Of a stretch of DNA of 64,000 bases, positions 33,521-44,666 are shown piece by piece. Origin of the DNA: Nephrocerus scutellatus (taxonomy: Eukaryota > Arthropoda > Insecta > Diptera > Pipunculidae); NCBI GenBank assembly GCA_947095585.1, contig OX352763.1, positions 29,189,462 to 29,253,461 on the forward strand, read 5' to 3'. A program made the translations under genes and the position numbers. The notes beneath the pieces were generated by a model. It made no database searches. It had not been told where the DNA came from and worked only from the letters and a program-made list of their open reading frames with translations. The stretch's first letter is position 1; every line of letters starts with the position of its first letter.

Positions 33521-34336
33521 TTAGCCAAGCTTGCGCCGTTTGGGCAGGTTACCAACTTTAATACTATTATGTTGGTCTGGTCCTTTTTGTGATGTGGCTG
33601 GTGGAAATTTGTTCGCATGCGTATATTCGTCTTCTTCGTCGGATATTAGTGAAATGCTTAGATCACTTGATAGATTTATTGGAATAGGCTCTGGCGCCGG
33701 TGCAGTTTGTGGAGTCGTCTTACGATGTCCTCTTTTTCGCTTTCCATTTGGTTGTTGTTCTTCGCCACCGCTACCCGAGGCTAATCCCTCACGCAGTTTC
33801 GTTAAAGACAGGTGATAAATTCTGTTGCCAATTTCCGTGTGAACGGTCGTCTCATCGGGTAACATAGGAAATATTTTCGATGCAATGCAAACTGTTTCGC
33901 CAGCAGCTGGAACTGGTGAAGCTGCCTCATCTTCACTGTCTGACGTGAGAATGATGCTTTCCAAAAGCTTTGGCTCGCCTGCACTTGTCGTTGTCGTCTC
34001 TTCTTCTTCTTCTTCTTCTTTATCGTTATCATCCTCAGATAACAAATCAATTGTTACGTCTGCTACTAGTGCAGTGTATTTTGATCTATTCCTTTCAGTC
34101 TGTTTCTCTCTGCGTGTTGCCCATTTTGTGTGCCGTAATCTCTGACGGTTTTTGAGACGTCTGTTCTGAAACAGGGATCGTGATATATAAAATGGGGAAT
34201 GGTTACTCGGTTGCTTTTCCGCTGGTGGTTTTCCTGCAGGCTGTACCGCCGTGCACTTTTCTGTGAAATCAAAGAGCTATATCAATGTCTATTTCATATT
34301 TTGTCAGATAAACTTACCTGCATTTTTTTGTGACAT
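33521..34336 (-). CDS. Small acidic nuclear protein with three SIM-like motifs
   Basis: Two exons: 34336-34318 (starting MSQKNA) and 34260-33521, joined in frame across a 57-base GT-AG intron, giving 252 residues. I do not recognise the family. Visible features: a basic region at about residues 36-67, a glutamate run at 88-94, and three hydrophobic cores each followed by acidic/serine stretches: VTIDLLSEDD (75-84), SIILTSDSEDE (108-118), SISLISDEEDE (208-218). Between them are a possibly folded segment around FPMLPDETTVHTEIG and a KRKRGHRK cluster. The C-terminus KRRKLG looks like a nuclear localisation signal. The three acidic motifs fit SUMO-interaction motifs, so a SUMO-binding nuclear role is inferred. 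Length, start context and splice sites are convincing; function is unknown. Confidence 0.75.
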
Positions 34337-34746
34337 TGTTTTGAAACACTCTTCTCCAACAATAGCAGATGTATTTTTTTTTTTTGGTGTGCCCCCGGAC
34401 ACACAGCTTCCACAGGTTGCTGCCGCTTCACTATCGCTAACGCCTTGGTTCTTGCATAATTGTATTTGTTCAGTTCACTTGATAAATGCCTACCAAGTTA
34501 CTTTGTTATTTCAATTATCGATGTAATTAAATGAATTCGAATTTATTCACCTAATTTCTTACAAAAACTCCAAAAATATATGACAAAAAAACACTTCGTA
34601 AACAAACTGAAACCAGAACCACCGCACGGAGCAAAGGCCAAAAGACAAAACCGACTGAAAGAAAAGTCATTAGTGGTCTTTTTATGTTTTCGATTTCGAA
34701 TGTTGTGTCATTAGTGACAGCAAATGTCATAGGGAATTAATGTCTA

Positions 34747-34759
34747 GTAAGTGCTGCCA
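34747..34759 (-). promoter_or_regulatory. Motif 7-like site upstream of the SIM-protein gene
   Basis: TGGCAGCACTTAC on the minus strand (one mismatch to KNNCAKCNCTRNY), 411 bases upstream of the ATG. That is further than for the other two genes, so the 5' UTR may be long. Confidence 0.4.
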
Positions 34760-35594
34760 ACTCTTTTTGTTAATGTAAATAAGGGAAATTTCTCTATATA
34801 TTCTGGAAAAAGTTGTTATTGCATGAATTAATACAAATTTTAAGCCTCTGAGCATTAAAGTGAATTTAGGGGTATATCCTCCATTTGGTCGCAAAAGTAT
34901 CTACTTGCGACTCATTATTTGCGACTGAAAATCGGTATCTTCGATTAAAATCGCAAATAGCTTATTTAGCGGCTTTGTTGATTATTATTTGCGACTGTCA
35001 AATTTAAAAAAAAAAAAAACATATCGTTATTTTTTGGCGTTTTTTTGTCCGAGATTTCAAATCATTGAAATTATGAAGGAGTTCTTCAGTTCTATATATC
35101 GATTTTTTTTGTTATAAAAATCTAATAGTTTGAATAAAATCGAAGCTTACCCGCTTATTTCAAAAATGGTCAAAAGATCAAGATGGCGTAATTTTACATA
35201 AAGAGAGCTTTTTCTCTTATTAAAGGTTTTAGAAAACAACAGTGGGGTTCGTGTAAGTGATTAACAATTTCTGAAATACTAATATCTAATGTATATTTTA
35301 ATGTATATTTTTATATTATGTAGATGATGCCAATTTATATGGAGTTGAACTAGTGGAGAGATGGCATAAAATGGCCTTAGCGTTTTCTTCTCGGACAAAC
35401 ATGGTGTGAGCTGGGGAGGAGCTAAGGTCGCGAACAAAAAAAAAATTACCGAAATTAGCAGGCATCAAAAGGGAACCGGCTTCAAAAGTATTAACTGAAA
35501 TAGAAAAACTTGTCGAAATTTTAGAGAAATTGCTATGTCCGGTTGGAAATATTCCGCTGGCAGGTTTTAAGACGCAATTAAAACATTATTTTTT
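34760..35594. other. Intergenic, no gene seen
   Basis: AT-rich; several ttgcgact repeats with partial inverted symmetry at 34890-35000, a TATCGAT (DRE-like) sequence at 35097, and an unassigned stretch at 35320-35590 without a long ORF. Confidence 0.4.
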
Positions 35595-37310
35595 GATATA
35601 AATGCATCACAACTCCTATCTTATGCGTCCACGTCGCGTCATTGGAAACTCGGCCAAATCAAGACAACAACGCTTGCACAATCGACAAAAAAAATTTCGT
35701 AAATACCATCTAAAGATTCTTGGCCTTAGCGTGGTGAGATGGCCTGGAGTAGGGGAAACACGAACATCTATCGGTGAGTTTATAATTTTTTCGGGTAAGC
35801 TTGCAGGAGAATACCATGCGAATGGAGTGGGATTTCTACTCTCTAAAGCCGCCCGAGAAGACCGTTACAAGACTGGCAAGCAATATCCGATAGAATTATT
35901 ATTGCTAGATTGGACCTCTCCTGATCGCAATCACAATTGAAACAACCAGATTGATCACATCACTATAAGCCGCAAGTGGGGAGCATCGTTGCTGGACGTT
36001 AGAACCCGAAGAGCAGCCGACGTCTACAGCGACAGTGTGCGATTGAAGCTCGCGGTCCGCTCAGCCATGAGAAAGCAAACAATGAGAAAGGCAGCTGTAG
36101 CAGCACTGAAAGACCCAGATGTGAAACTACAATATGTATCCCACATACAAAAGTCACAGCTCGGGTGTCGAGCGAAGTATAGGGATCTGGACCGGCAAGT
36201 AAGCCGTTCAGCTAGGAACGACAAACGACCATGGCTAAGCGACATCGCCACACAAGCACAGTAAGCCGCTGATATTAGACAATACAGCACAGTCTACCAA
36301 CTCGCTCGTAAGCTTATCAACAAGAAACCCCAAATCAACTACCCTATTAAGGCAATAGACGGCTCTTTGATCCTTATGGAGGAACAACAATTAACCCGCT
36401 TGACAGCACATTTTAAGAATGTTTTGAATTGTACTTCGCCAGGCACATCCATTAACCCACTTATGCACCCTAATATGCTACTTAACATCAGCGTCGCTAC
36501 TCCTTCGTTTGAGGAGATAAGGACAACAATTCGTTCACTACAATCAGGTAAAGCAGCAGGCAATTACAACATCTACGCAGAACTACGCAGAGATGCGATA
36601 TATCAAGGTATCTGGGAATCTCAAACCATTACATCGTCGTTAAAAGAAGGCTTATTGGTCAACCTCTCCAAGAAAGGTTATATGCGCAATTGCGAAAACT
36701 GCAGAGAATTACCCTGTTAAACTCCATAAACAAATTGATCTCCTCTATAATAGCTAGGCGCCTACGGAATGGGTAAGAGCCAATTTTGAGAAATGAACAA
36801 GCAGGATTTCGCCCAAAGCATTCTTGTACTGATCACATTAACACCCTGTGTAAAATCATTGAACAGTCAGTTGAGTATCGCTCTCCTCTGTATTTGGTTT
36901 TTGTAGATTTTAAAAGCGCTTTTGATAGCGTGTGCCGAAATATGATGTGGCAGATTCTGTTTAGCTATCAGGGAGCTGTACCGCCACTCAGCATGACGCG
37001 TCATTCATAACGCTGATCTTGGCTCACCTTTCAACTCAAGTCAAGCAAGGTTGCACTCTCTCACCATTGCTTTTCACAATTGTCATCGACTGGGTGATCA
37101 AAATAGTATATTACGAAATCACCGCTCGACTGTAATCCACAAGGAAGCCGCCGAGTTGGCCGTCCAAGCAAGACATGGAAAAGGACAATAGAAGAGGAAG
37201 AAATATCCCAGGGGACAGAGTGGCGTCTCTTGCAACCTCAGGCGATAAATTGAATTCGTTGGCGGGCGTTTGTAGATGAAGGAAATAAAGAAAGAAAGAA
37301 GAAATAATAA
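35595..37310 (+). mobile_element. RTE-type LINE relic with gaaa-repeat tail
   Basis: Pieces in order: endonuclease start (HLKILGLSVVRWPGVGETR, 35710-35765; FLLSKAAR), NQIDHITISRKWGASLLDVR (35947-36005), the long linker with a reading frame to 36260, the RT entry (SGKAAGNYNIYAELRR, 36545-36595), a palm fragment VFVDFKSAFDSVCR (36900-36940) and the C-terminal GRPSKTWKRTIEEEE (37160-37200). It ends in a short aaag repeat at 37280-37301, consistent with RTE elements. The YADD box is deleted. It is related to the 938-2071 element but not the same subfamily. Confidence 0.8.
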
Positions 37311-37438
37311 AATAAATTTATATTATAGAATCCTATGAATGTTGTCGACGTAATTGAAGAAACCATAGCGGATGGTCGTATAAACTATAATAAAATTGGA
37401 GTCATTAGGTAATGTTCTAGCGGGTAACCGCTGTCACC

Positions 37439-37738
37439 CAATAATAATAATATTTGGCGCGACAGACCATTGCGGTCCAAGGCCTAACTTCTCGCGACCA
37501 TTTGTGCTGCACATGTTAATTTTTTGGACACAAATGGAAGGGACCTACAATTTAAGGCCGGATCCGAACGGCGAATTGAGAAGAAGCTTTCCGTGACAAG
37601 GTATTAATTACTCTCGGAACGTTTGTCACCCATTCGCGAGAGGTGGGACACCGTGAAAAATACTTTTGGTGTTGCTGGGATTCGAACCTGAACCTCCTGC
37701 GCAGCAGCCATGTGCATTACCACTGAGCCACGGCGCCC
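37439..37738 (-). mobile_element. tRNA-derived SINE, full length
   Basis: The minus strand begins gggcgccgtggctcagtgg (A box), with B box GGTTCGAATCCC about 50 bases in. The body is the same as at 26219-26507, and the end is an (ATT)n tail. The flanks share caccca followed by (ATA)n (37435 and 37738), which fits a target-site duplication, although the tail blurs its length. Confidence 0.85.
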
Positions 37739-37743
37739 ACCCA

Positions 37744-37853
37744 ATAATAATAATAATATTCGGCAGACAGACCGTTGCGGTCCAAGGCCTAGCTTCTCGC
37801 GACCATTTGTGTTGTGCATGTATATTTTTGGACTTCTTTTTGGTCGCAATTTT
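37744..37853 (-). mobile_element. 5'-truncated SINE copy, directly behind the previous one
   Basis: Only the last about 110 bases of the SINE are present (attcggcagacagaccg, ccaaggcctagcttctcgcg, catttgtg), with its own (AAT)n tail at 37744-37758. Confidence 0.75.
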
Positions 37854-37854
37854 A

Positions 37855-38005
37855 CGATTGGCCCTGAGGCCCGAGGGGCCCAAAATTTTAATAGAAAGTT
37901 TCGTCTCCGGAAATACACATGTGTGTAAAATTTCATTAAAATCGGGATTTGTGAAGTGGGTTAAAAATTTATCGCAAAATTCAACGACCGACAGACAGAC
38001 GTGCC
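37855..38005 (+). repeat. Dispersed repeat family fragment
   Basis: Shares cccgaggggcccaaaatt, ccggaaatacacatgtgtg, gtgaagtgggttaaaaattt and a gaccgacagacag end with the copies at 17190 and 40790. Confidence 0.6.
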
Positions 38006-39370
38006 ACAGAAAAAAAAAGCTGCTCCACCATTTCTCCCCAAACACAATAGTCCGAAATCCGAACCAGCGCGAGGAAAATATAATGATCCGTGTTCGGAAA
38101 CGGTACTATCTGCATTCTGTGTTCGGAAACGGTATGTTCTGTATTCAACTATGTATAGTTCTATCGGCGACTTTGTCTTTTAGCGGACGGTTATGTTACT
38201 ACATGCGTCATTGTAATCCAATAGATTCTTTGAACCGCCACAGTCCCACTGAACAAAAGTGCTTACTGAGTCGACGTCAATAACAGTTTGCTGAATAAGA
38301 AGATCCATGAATTGGTCACGACAGGAAATTGTGGTTAAACGACTGTTTTATCTCAGCGATAAAATTAAAAATGATAAATCAAAATTATACAAAAAATCCA
38401 AACGATCAAGATTATATCGACATTCGAAAAACTGACAGCTGCCAAAGTCAACTGACAAAGCGAGGAGATACAAATAACGAATCCAACAAATTTTAGTCTC
38501 AGAAAATAGGAGAAATTCTGTGAGTTCTCAGTGAGGAATCGTGCCCCATTTAATAATATTTATTTTTCTTTCTTTTTATTCTGTCATTTTAATAATGTTC
38601 GTTCTTTCGTTATGTTCGCGTGCAGAATCGCGGCACAGGGTGCTCATTTTTTATATATGTATTAGGCAATTTTTCTATATTGAATTAAGACAAAAGTATT
38701 GCGAAACGTATTTCGAAAATTTTCGCCTCAGAAAGTTATTAAAATTATCGTAATGGTTTATTCACATCTTATTTCATTTTTGCAATAACATTTAAATGTA
38801 AGAGATTGTGGGTATTTTTGTTTCTTGCGTGTAAGAGTGAAAAAGATGCATGATTATAATTTACAACATTTTGAGTGACACAAAAGTTAATGCAAAGTTT
38901 CAGCCATTACCTTATTGACTTCTCAACTTGTTCCAATTGAAAAGCTATGCTTTTATTAATCATCTCCTCCAGTGTATACCTATTATAAGTATAAATGTTC
39001 AAATTGATTTTAGGTAAATACAAACATTTCTAAACAATTAATTTATTTTAACCATTTACCTTTAATTTCACAAATGGTTTGACATTTTTAGTCACCTCTT
39101 TACGAAGTGTCATTATTTTTTATTCGCCACATCGCTGTTTTCGTATTAGTATTACGAAAAATTACGTTACCGAAAAAAATTCATCCTGCTACCACACCTA
39201 GATGGACCGACCAATCTAATATAAGTCTGTATGCTGACGGTAGCCTTTGTGTTTTATTGGTATATTGATTAGCTTTAGAACTTGAATATTTAATAGCTAT
39301 TTATTGTAATATAAAAATATTTACCGAATTTGGCTGAATGTATTCCCCCCGTCGCCATTGAGGTGAAAAT
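38006..39370. other. Intergenic, no gene seen
   Basis: Contains small ORFs on the plus strand (up to 70 residues) without coding character. The 38430-38470 stretch (gacagctgccaaagtcaac) resembles promoter E-box sequence but no gene start follows convincingly. Confidence 0.35.
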
Positions 39371-39562
39371 ATGAGTAGGTACTTCAACCCTATTGGCTCC
39401 CAACTAAAGCCAATAAACCCATCTCTGTTCGAAAAACTGCAGCCAAAGGAACCATCAACGTCAACCACAATAGATAAAGAAGATGGCCTCGTCCTTGAAG
39501 GTCAATGGAATTCGTTTTGGGATGTGTCTCCTCCGAGAGGCACATCATCTTCTTTTGTGTGA
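39371..39562 (+). CDS. Unrecognised small ORF, 63 residues
   Basis: ATG in fair context (gaaaatATG). The product begins MSRYFNPIGSQLKP and has a non-repetitive composition that looks coding rather than random. No domain, signal peptide or relative recognised. It may be an exon, an isolated fragment or chance. Confidence 0.25.
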   Translation: MSRYFNPIGSQLKPINPSLFEKLQPKEPSTSTTIDKEDGLVLEGQWNSFWDVSPPRGTSSSFV

Positions 39563-39717
39563 ATGAGTATGTGTGGTTCGTCTCGCTATAAATAACTAAA
39601 TACATTATATGAGCAAGTACGTACATTGCTTCATGGCTAGCGCGACGAGTTGGTGAAATCCCTTGATTGAGTTGTTTGTGCCTTTTTGTTCGTCCCACGA
39701 TCCATGAGTCAGCACTC

Positions 39718-39918
39718 ATGGGTGCATTGGTAGCTCGCACCATCAAATACATAGAAAAATTCCTGCGTATAATTTATTCCAATCCCGTCATAGTATTTCA
39801 AAGATTCGTACATAATGTAAGACGTCTGGGCTTGGATCTTTCCGAAGGCAGCCAAAGAAGAATGCCCTGCAAAGCAAACGAAAGTGTAAAAACGAAAAAA
39901 AAGTGCACAATGTACTAG
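39718..39918 (+). CDS. Unrecognised small ORF, 66 residues
   Basis: Begins MGALVARTIKYIEKFLRII and ends in a lysine-rich tail KTKKKCTMY. Amino-acid balance is protein-like, with one possible amphipathic helix at the start. Not recognised; it could be an exon of the same unknown locus as its neighbours. Confidence 0.25.
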   Translation: MGALVARTIKYIEKFLRIIYSNPVIVFQRFVHNVRRLGLDLSEGSQRRMPCKANESVKTKKKCTMY

Positions 39919-39956
39919 TGGATGTGTACGCGAGTGGGGAAATACAGTTTGCTTGA

Positions 39957-40332
39957 TTATTTTGGCACCACCCCCAAAAAAGAGTAAATACTTTTTGCAC
40001 TTTTAACGCGATGGATGCCGGTACATTCGGGTCGCTTGAGTGCGCCGGAAGTGCGCGTGCTCACTGGTTGTTCGGTTGGCAAAAGCTTTTTCCTTTGCAG
40101 ACGCAATTCGAGTGGTAATATGAATTGGTCCAGCTGGCCTAAACGCTTAAGAAAATGTACTCGCACAAAGCAAATTTAGTTCGATGTCAGATTTTGACGA
40201 ATTCGGTGACAGTTGTACGAAGTTTTCATCACAGGAGAGTTTCTCATTTGTATTAAGACGTGCCATGCTTCTAAGGGAGGAACATTGCAGTTGATTGTTT
40301 GACAACATTGGATATATTTCGTCGTACATCAT
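39957..40332 (-). pseudogene. Unrecognised ~125-residue ORF broken by one frameshift
   Basis: The first frame (40332-40147, starting MMYDEIYPMLSNN) runs into a stop directly after an aaaa run at 40152-40155. One base away the reading continues as FLKRLGQLDQFILPLELRLQ to a stop at 39957 (ending SIYSFLGVVPK). Both parts have sensible codon use, and the switch can be explained by a single extra base in that homopolymer. It could be a recently broken gene, a sequencing error in an intact gene, or an unrecognised intron. No family recognised. Confidence 0.4.
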
Positions 40333-40789
40333 AACAGTTTGTTTTTTATTTAAACGATGAAGTGTGAACCAAGTTGCTTAGAAGAAAGAACTATATTTGA
40401 CATTTGGCACATTTGACATCTCTAAAACCTGCTCAAAATCTTTTGCTTTGTGCTTGACTAGGATGTATTATTTTCTTTTTTATTCTCTGTTAGGTTGAAC
40501 TAAAGCATTCTTATGTCTCTTTGCAATTTCACAAACCGTACCTAAAACCATACCCACGGGTAAGCTGACAAAGTGACGAAACCTTGCCCGTCGACTGCCG
40601 ACGGGTAGCGAAGTTACGGCGTATGTTACAATACTTTGCAAATGTAACACAAAATCAAACCGTACCATGGAAACAGTATACAAATAGTATACAAATTAAA
40701 CCACGAGAGAGAAACCTAGCAAATGTGAAGAGACATTAGTAAAAAACAAACAATAAAATTTAAAATTTTTCATGTAAATTCTCTAATAT
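40333..40789. other. Intergenic / upstream of the broken ORF
   Basis: No recognised feature. A 67-residue minus ORF (40480-40683) is unassigned. Confidence 0.35.
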
Positions 40790-41190
40790 CCAAAAGTATA
40801 CCGAATTCTACTATAAATGCTGAAAAATAAAAACACATCTGAAGCACTGCAACCCAACAACAAAAAACTCCTATGGGAAATCAGCGCTTCAAACAGCGCA
40901 CACAGAGCACAGTCATTATAGTATGACATGATCTGATGCCGCTTTATGGCATGATTATTACAAATTTTTTGTTATGGGAGCTCTTCGACCCAACGGCCCT
41001 ATCATAACGAAATTGTAATTTAAAGTGTTGTCACCGGAAATACACATGTCTGCAAGGTTTGAATAAAATCTGGCTTTGGGAAGTGGGTTAAAAATTGATC
41101 ATAAGATTCCACCACCGAACGACTGAATGAACGAGAGAACGACAGAACCATGCCGGCGCGAAGTGAATATAGAGAATTTAAGAATACAGC
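40790..41190 (+). repeat. Dispersed ~400 bp repeat, long copy
   Basis: Pairs with 17190-17580 over its whole length, from ccgaattctactataaatgc to atatagagaatttaagaat. Differences are scattered, with a 30-base insertion near 40945-40975. Confidence 0.65.
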
Positions 41191-43129
41191 GCGATATTTC
41201 AGACATAATTGGAGTACATTTAATAACCAAAACGGTTCCTAGCTACTTTTTTTTTTTTTTTTTTTTTATATATAGAGACTCATTGCCAAGGGATGACTCC
41301 CTGAATGACTTGCGTCACGGCAATAAGTTGGGCTAAGCCCTTTATTAAATTCAAAATAAAATAAAAATCGAAGAAATGTGATTTACACTATATATCACAT
41401 TTCTCAGGTTTGTAGCCAAAAAAAAAAAAAAAATCCTCTTGAAATTCTGGTGTACAGCCATCCAGCGAGTCTGTCTTTTCAGATGCCGGTATTTTCCTTA
41501 AAGGTCCCATGTTGCACAACACGATTTTTTGGCAAGAAGCTAGACCCTTAATCACACCGGTCTGCTGCGCTAAGTTGTTATTATTTATATTGTGCCAAGG
41601 GCATTGCTGATTAACCCAGGTAGCCCATAGCTTCCCTTGTAAAAGTCATTTCGTCTCTGATGTTCGCAAGTTTCTATGCTGTACTTGAGTAAAGACCTTC
41701 CTAAAAAAGAATTTTACCTTCTTCAGGAATAGAAACACTCACAGAGAATATGCTCCATATTCTGTCCCTTTTCCAAACAGATTTGAGTTAGGACTTGAGT
41801 TCGACTTGAGAACGAACGCTTCGTAGTCATCGGCCTTTTAGATTGTAGGTACTCTACCAGTTGGGTAGACAATGCTTTCTCAGCTGCTAATTATCGCTGT
41901 GGTAGTAGCACAATTGGCTACGGCTCCTTCTTGTCTGAAAGTTGATCGCGTAGCCAGCAATCCTAGCTTAACCTTGTTTACCAAGGATTGCAGGGCATCA
42001 AAGCACTAACTGAACAGCCTTGATTCCTTCAAGTTACTGTTATTTGCCAGAAACCCGAGATTAACACCGGTTTTTTTTTAGAGGAAAATGAAAGAGCCGG
42101 CAAATTCCGCGATTGAATACATAAGGAATGCTACTTCACCAATAATGCTCCAAAGTTTTACTAAATTGTAAAAAGAACGTGTTAATGCCACAAAACTCGA
42201 ACAAGAACCTGTGGGGATACCTTGTAGTAGAATCACAATCAGTTGCTTGGAAATACCACTTCTTTCGCTGTTAAACGGCGACTGACAGGCAGAATGAGCC
42301 ATTGAACTAGAAGAAAGACATCATGTTGCAGCTTTGTCTACCTGACGAATATAAAGTGAAGATCGCTCTGGTAGAACTGACTTGGCAGAATGCATACACC
42401 ATCTTATCCCAAGAATATGGTCAAAAGAAAGAATGTGTAATGGATGGAATCTCAGCATTGAGACCCACTAAACTGTATCAGATATAGAAGAATTCTTGAC
42501 ATTGTTTTTAAGATCCTATCATCCAAATTGTGTAAACGCCTGAAGCCACTCATCAACAACCTAATTGGCCCTATAATAATGCAGGTTTCGGCCACAGTTG
42601 ATCATTGATTCATATTGCGGCAGTTCCTGGAGAAGTTCAAAAAATTACAGGTTGATACCCACCACCGTTTGATTGATTTTAGTTTTGTCATCCCTGCTTA
42701 ACTCGAAAAGATTCAATGATGAACTATACGAGCTACACGATGAAACCCACCCAATCAATGAACTTCGTACCGTACCTACCCCCCATTGACCCAAAATTGT
42801 AGCCTATAAACTCTGGGCCCTGCATATATGTCTGTATATATACAAAACGTGTTCGAATCGTGAGTTATGGTCGCAAGTTTATACATAAATCACAAAGAAA
42901 ACGATATTTTTTCAGTTTTTCCCGAATTTTTCAAGTTTATTCCGAATTTTCGAATTTTCCAGGTTCCTACAATCATTTCTGGACTATTCCGAACATTTTA
43001 AAAGAAAAATGATCCAAGCCGGTCCAGCCGTTTAACCTTGATAAGGTAACAGACAGACAGGCAGAGTTACTTTCACATTTATAATATTGAGTAAGGACTA
43101 AGGATAAGAATAGTAAGGATTATTATTAT
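41191..43129. other. Intergenic with low-complexity tracts, no gene recognised
   Basis: Poly(T) of about 20 at 41249-41268 and poly(A) at 41420-41434. An 11-bp stem hairpin (agaaatgtgat/atcacatttct) lies at 41374-41406. 42300-42500 has a short gag-like reading (MLQLCLPDEYKVKI) that I cannot assign. 43015-43090 ends with gacagacaggcagagttac, a composition common in degenerate insect repeat tails. Confidence 0.4.
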
Positions 43130-44170
43130 TGTAATGAACATAATCGAAGTAGATGACGTTGCGACAACTTCTACCTCCAAGTCCAAGTGTTTCATGGTAT
43201 CGTCGGTGCTCCCTGGTACATTCGAAATGACAACTTATGTCTTTATTCTGGAAGCGTTGAATTATATTTCTGTTACTTAAGCTGGTAAAACCCCAGTGCG
43301 GAGTTCCTTAAACCCCCAAGTCCAAGTATTTCATGACATTGTCGGTGCTCCCTGGTACATTCGAAATGACAACTTATATCATGAAACACTTTATTCTGGA
43401 AGCTTTGAATTATGTTTCAGTTACTTTAGCTGGTACAACCTCAGTGTGGAATTCCTAAAGTCCATATTGGCATAAGGAATTGTTTGTAAAGCAGAAGCTT
43501 CTTGTTGTTACTGATAGGGCTGAGTAGCGACCCATTAACCAATACATCTTTCTGTATTTCAATATCATCTCTTCTTGTTTTTTTCCTGAAATGCGGCTTC
43601 CACGTGAGTTTGGCATCTAGTGTCATACCAAGTTATTTGGCTGTGTTCACGTATGGAGCAACTTGATTATTGACATACACTGGCTTGTGCTGGCTAGTTT
43701 GTTGGCACAGATTTAGTTTCTTTTAATTTGATACCCCACTTCATAGTCCAGTGTTGTAGTATTCAGTTCAGTATTATTGTCGCCAATAGCAAATTTAGCT
43801 ATAATATTTTCATTGAATCTAGGTAAGTCGCTAGTGAGCAGGAGGTAAAAGGTTGGTCCTAGTACACTGCCTTGTGGAACACCTCCTGCTTGAAATTTCT
43901 TTATGTCAGAATAGCCTTCCCGTTGCTTGGTTCTAAAGAATCTTCTGATATATATAGGATTGTAGTAGTTCTGAGTACTAGACTGGAAGCAGTAGTTTGA
44001 GCTTGCAATTAATCCCTCATGCCAGACTTTATCAAAAGCATGGGTTGCTTCCAAAAATATTGTTGAATAGACTTTTTTCTCTTTAAGCGATTATTGAATG
44101 ACCTTAGTGATGTAATGATCCTGGCCAATCCTAGAGTGTTGATTTCTGACCCCTGATGAGCTGGGAGAAA
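43130..44170 (-). mobile_element. Jockey-type LINE relic, minus strand
   Basis: Reads THAFDKVWHEGLI (palm motif A, 44048-44010), AGGVPQGSVLGPTFYLLLTS (43890-43832), and a destroyed catalytic box (FAIGDN in place of FADD, near 43790). The thumb region follows with MTLDAKLTWKPHFRKK (43626-43580) and LLLYKQFLMPIWTLGI. The fit to jockey-clade RT is good. The 3' flank 43171-43460 contains a two-copy tandem duplication. It is inactive. Confidence 0.8.
43171..43460. repeat. Tandem duplication at the jockey relic 3' end
   Basis: Two copies of about 140-150 bp share ccaagtccaagt, cggtgctccctggtacattc, gaaatgacaacttat, tttattctggaagc and ttgaattat (43177 and 43316 onward). The second carries an extra atcatgaaacac. 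Confidence 0.8.
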
Positions 44171-44666
44171 ATTTCTCTCTGCTATGATAGGTTTTATTTC
44201 TTTTTAGTAAGAGTTTTTCAAACAGTTTCGACACAAACGGTACTACCTGTTGCTGTTTATTTATTCCATATCAGTCTACTATAAAATATCAGTCCAAGGT
44301 ATTTAACCTCTTTGCTGATAGTAATCTCTTATCCTCATTGTGATAGATGTTCCACTTTTTTCTAACACTGCTCTTCCACACGTTGGTGCATTTTCTGGAT
44401 CTATGGTGTGATATATAACCTTTGAATTGAATAAAGAATTGTTGGGATTAAACACACATCAATTTTATTTATGTCCAGGATTGCCTAAAGTTCTTCTTGG
44501 TGGTTTCGCAAACCATTTGCGTTCCAGGACATAATCTTAGACATTTTATTTCTTTTTGGATTTGCTGTTAGATGATATCACTAATTACTACTTAAAGTAA
44601 CCTTGAGGAAGTCCTTTTTGTTGCCTATATATTCTGTTTATATGATCTGCTTGTTTTAGAAAAACT
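44171..44666. other. Intergenic, possible further jockey traces
   Basis: No clear reading frame. Some segments (ttccataccagtctac-like text near 44265) may be older LINE debris. Confidence 0.3.

Noticed and set aside
33885..34145. Plus-strand ORFs rich in serine/leucine opposite the SIM-protein gene
   Set aside because: They are antisense shadows of the glutamate-rich coding region.
37630..37738. Possible functional tRNA gene on the minus strand (A and B boxes)
   Set aside because: The same head occurs three times with an identical non-tRNA body and an (ATT)n tail, and the anticodon arm does not pair properly; this is a SINE head.
41374..41406. Short hairpin as a microRNA precursor
   Set aside because: The stem is only 11 base pairs, too short for a miRNA precursor.
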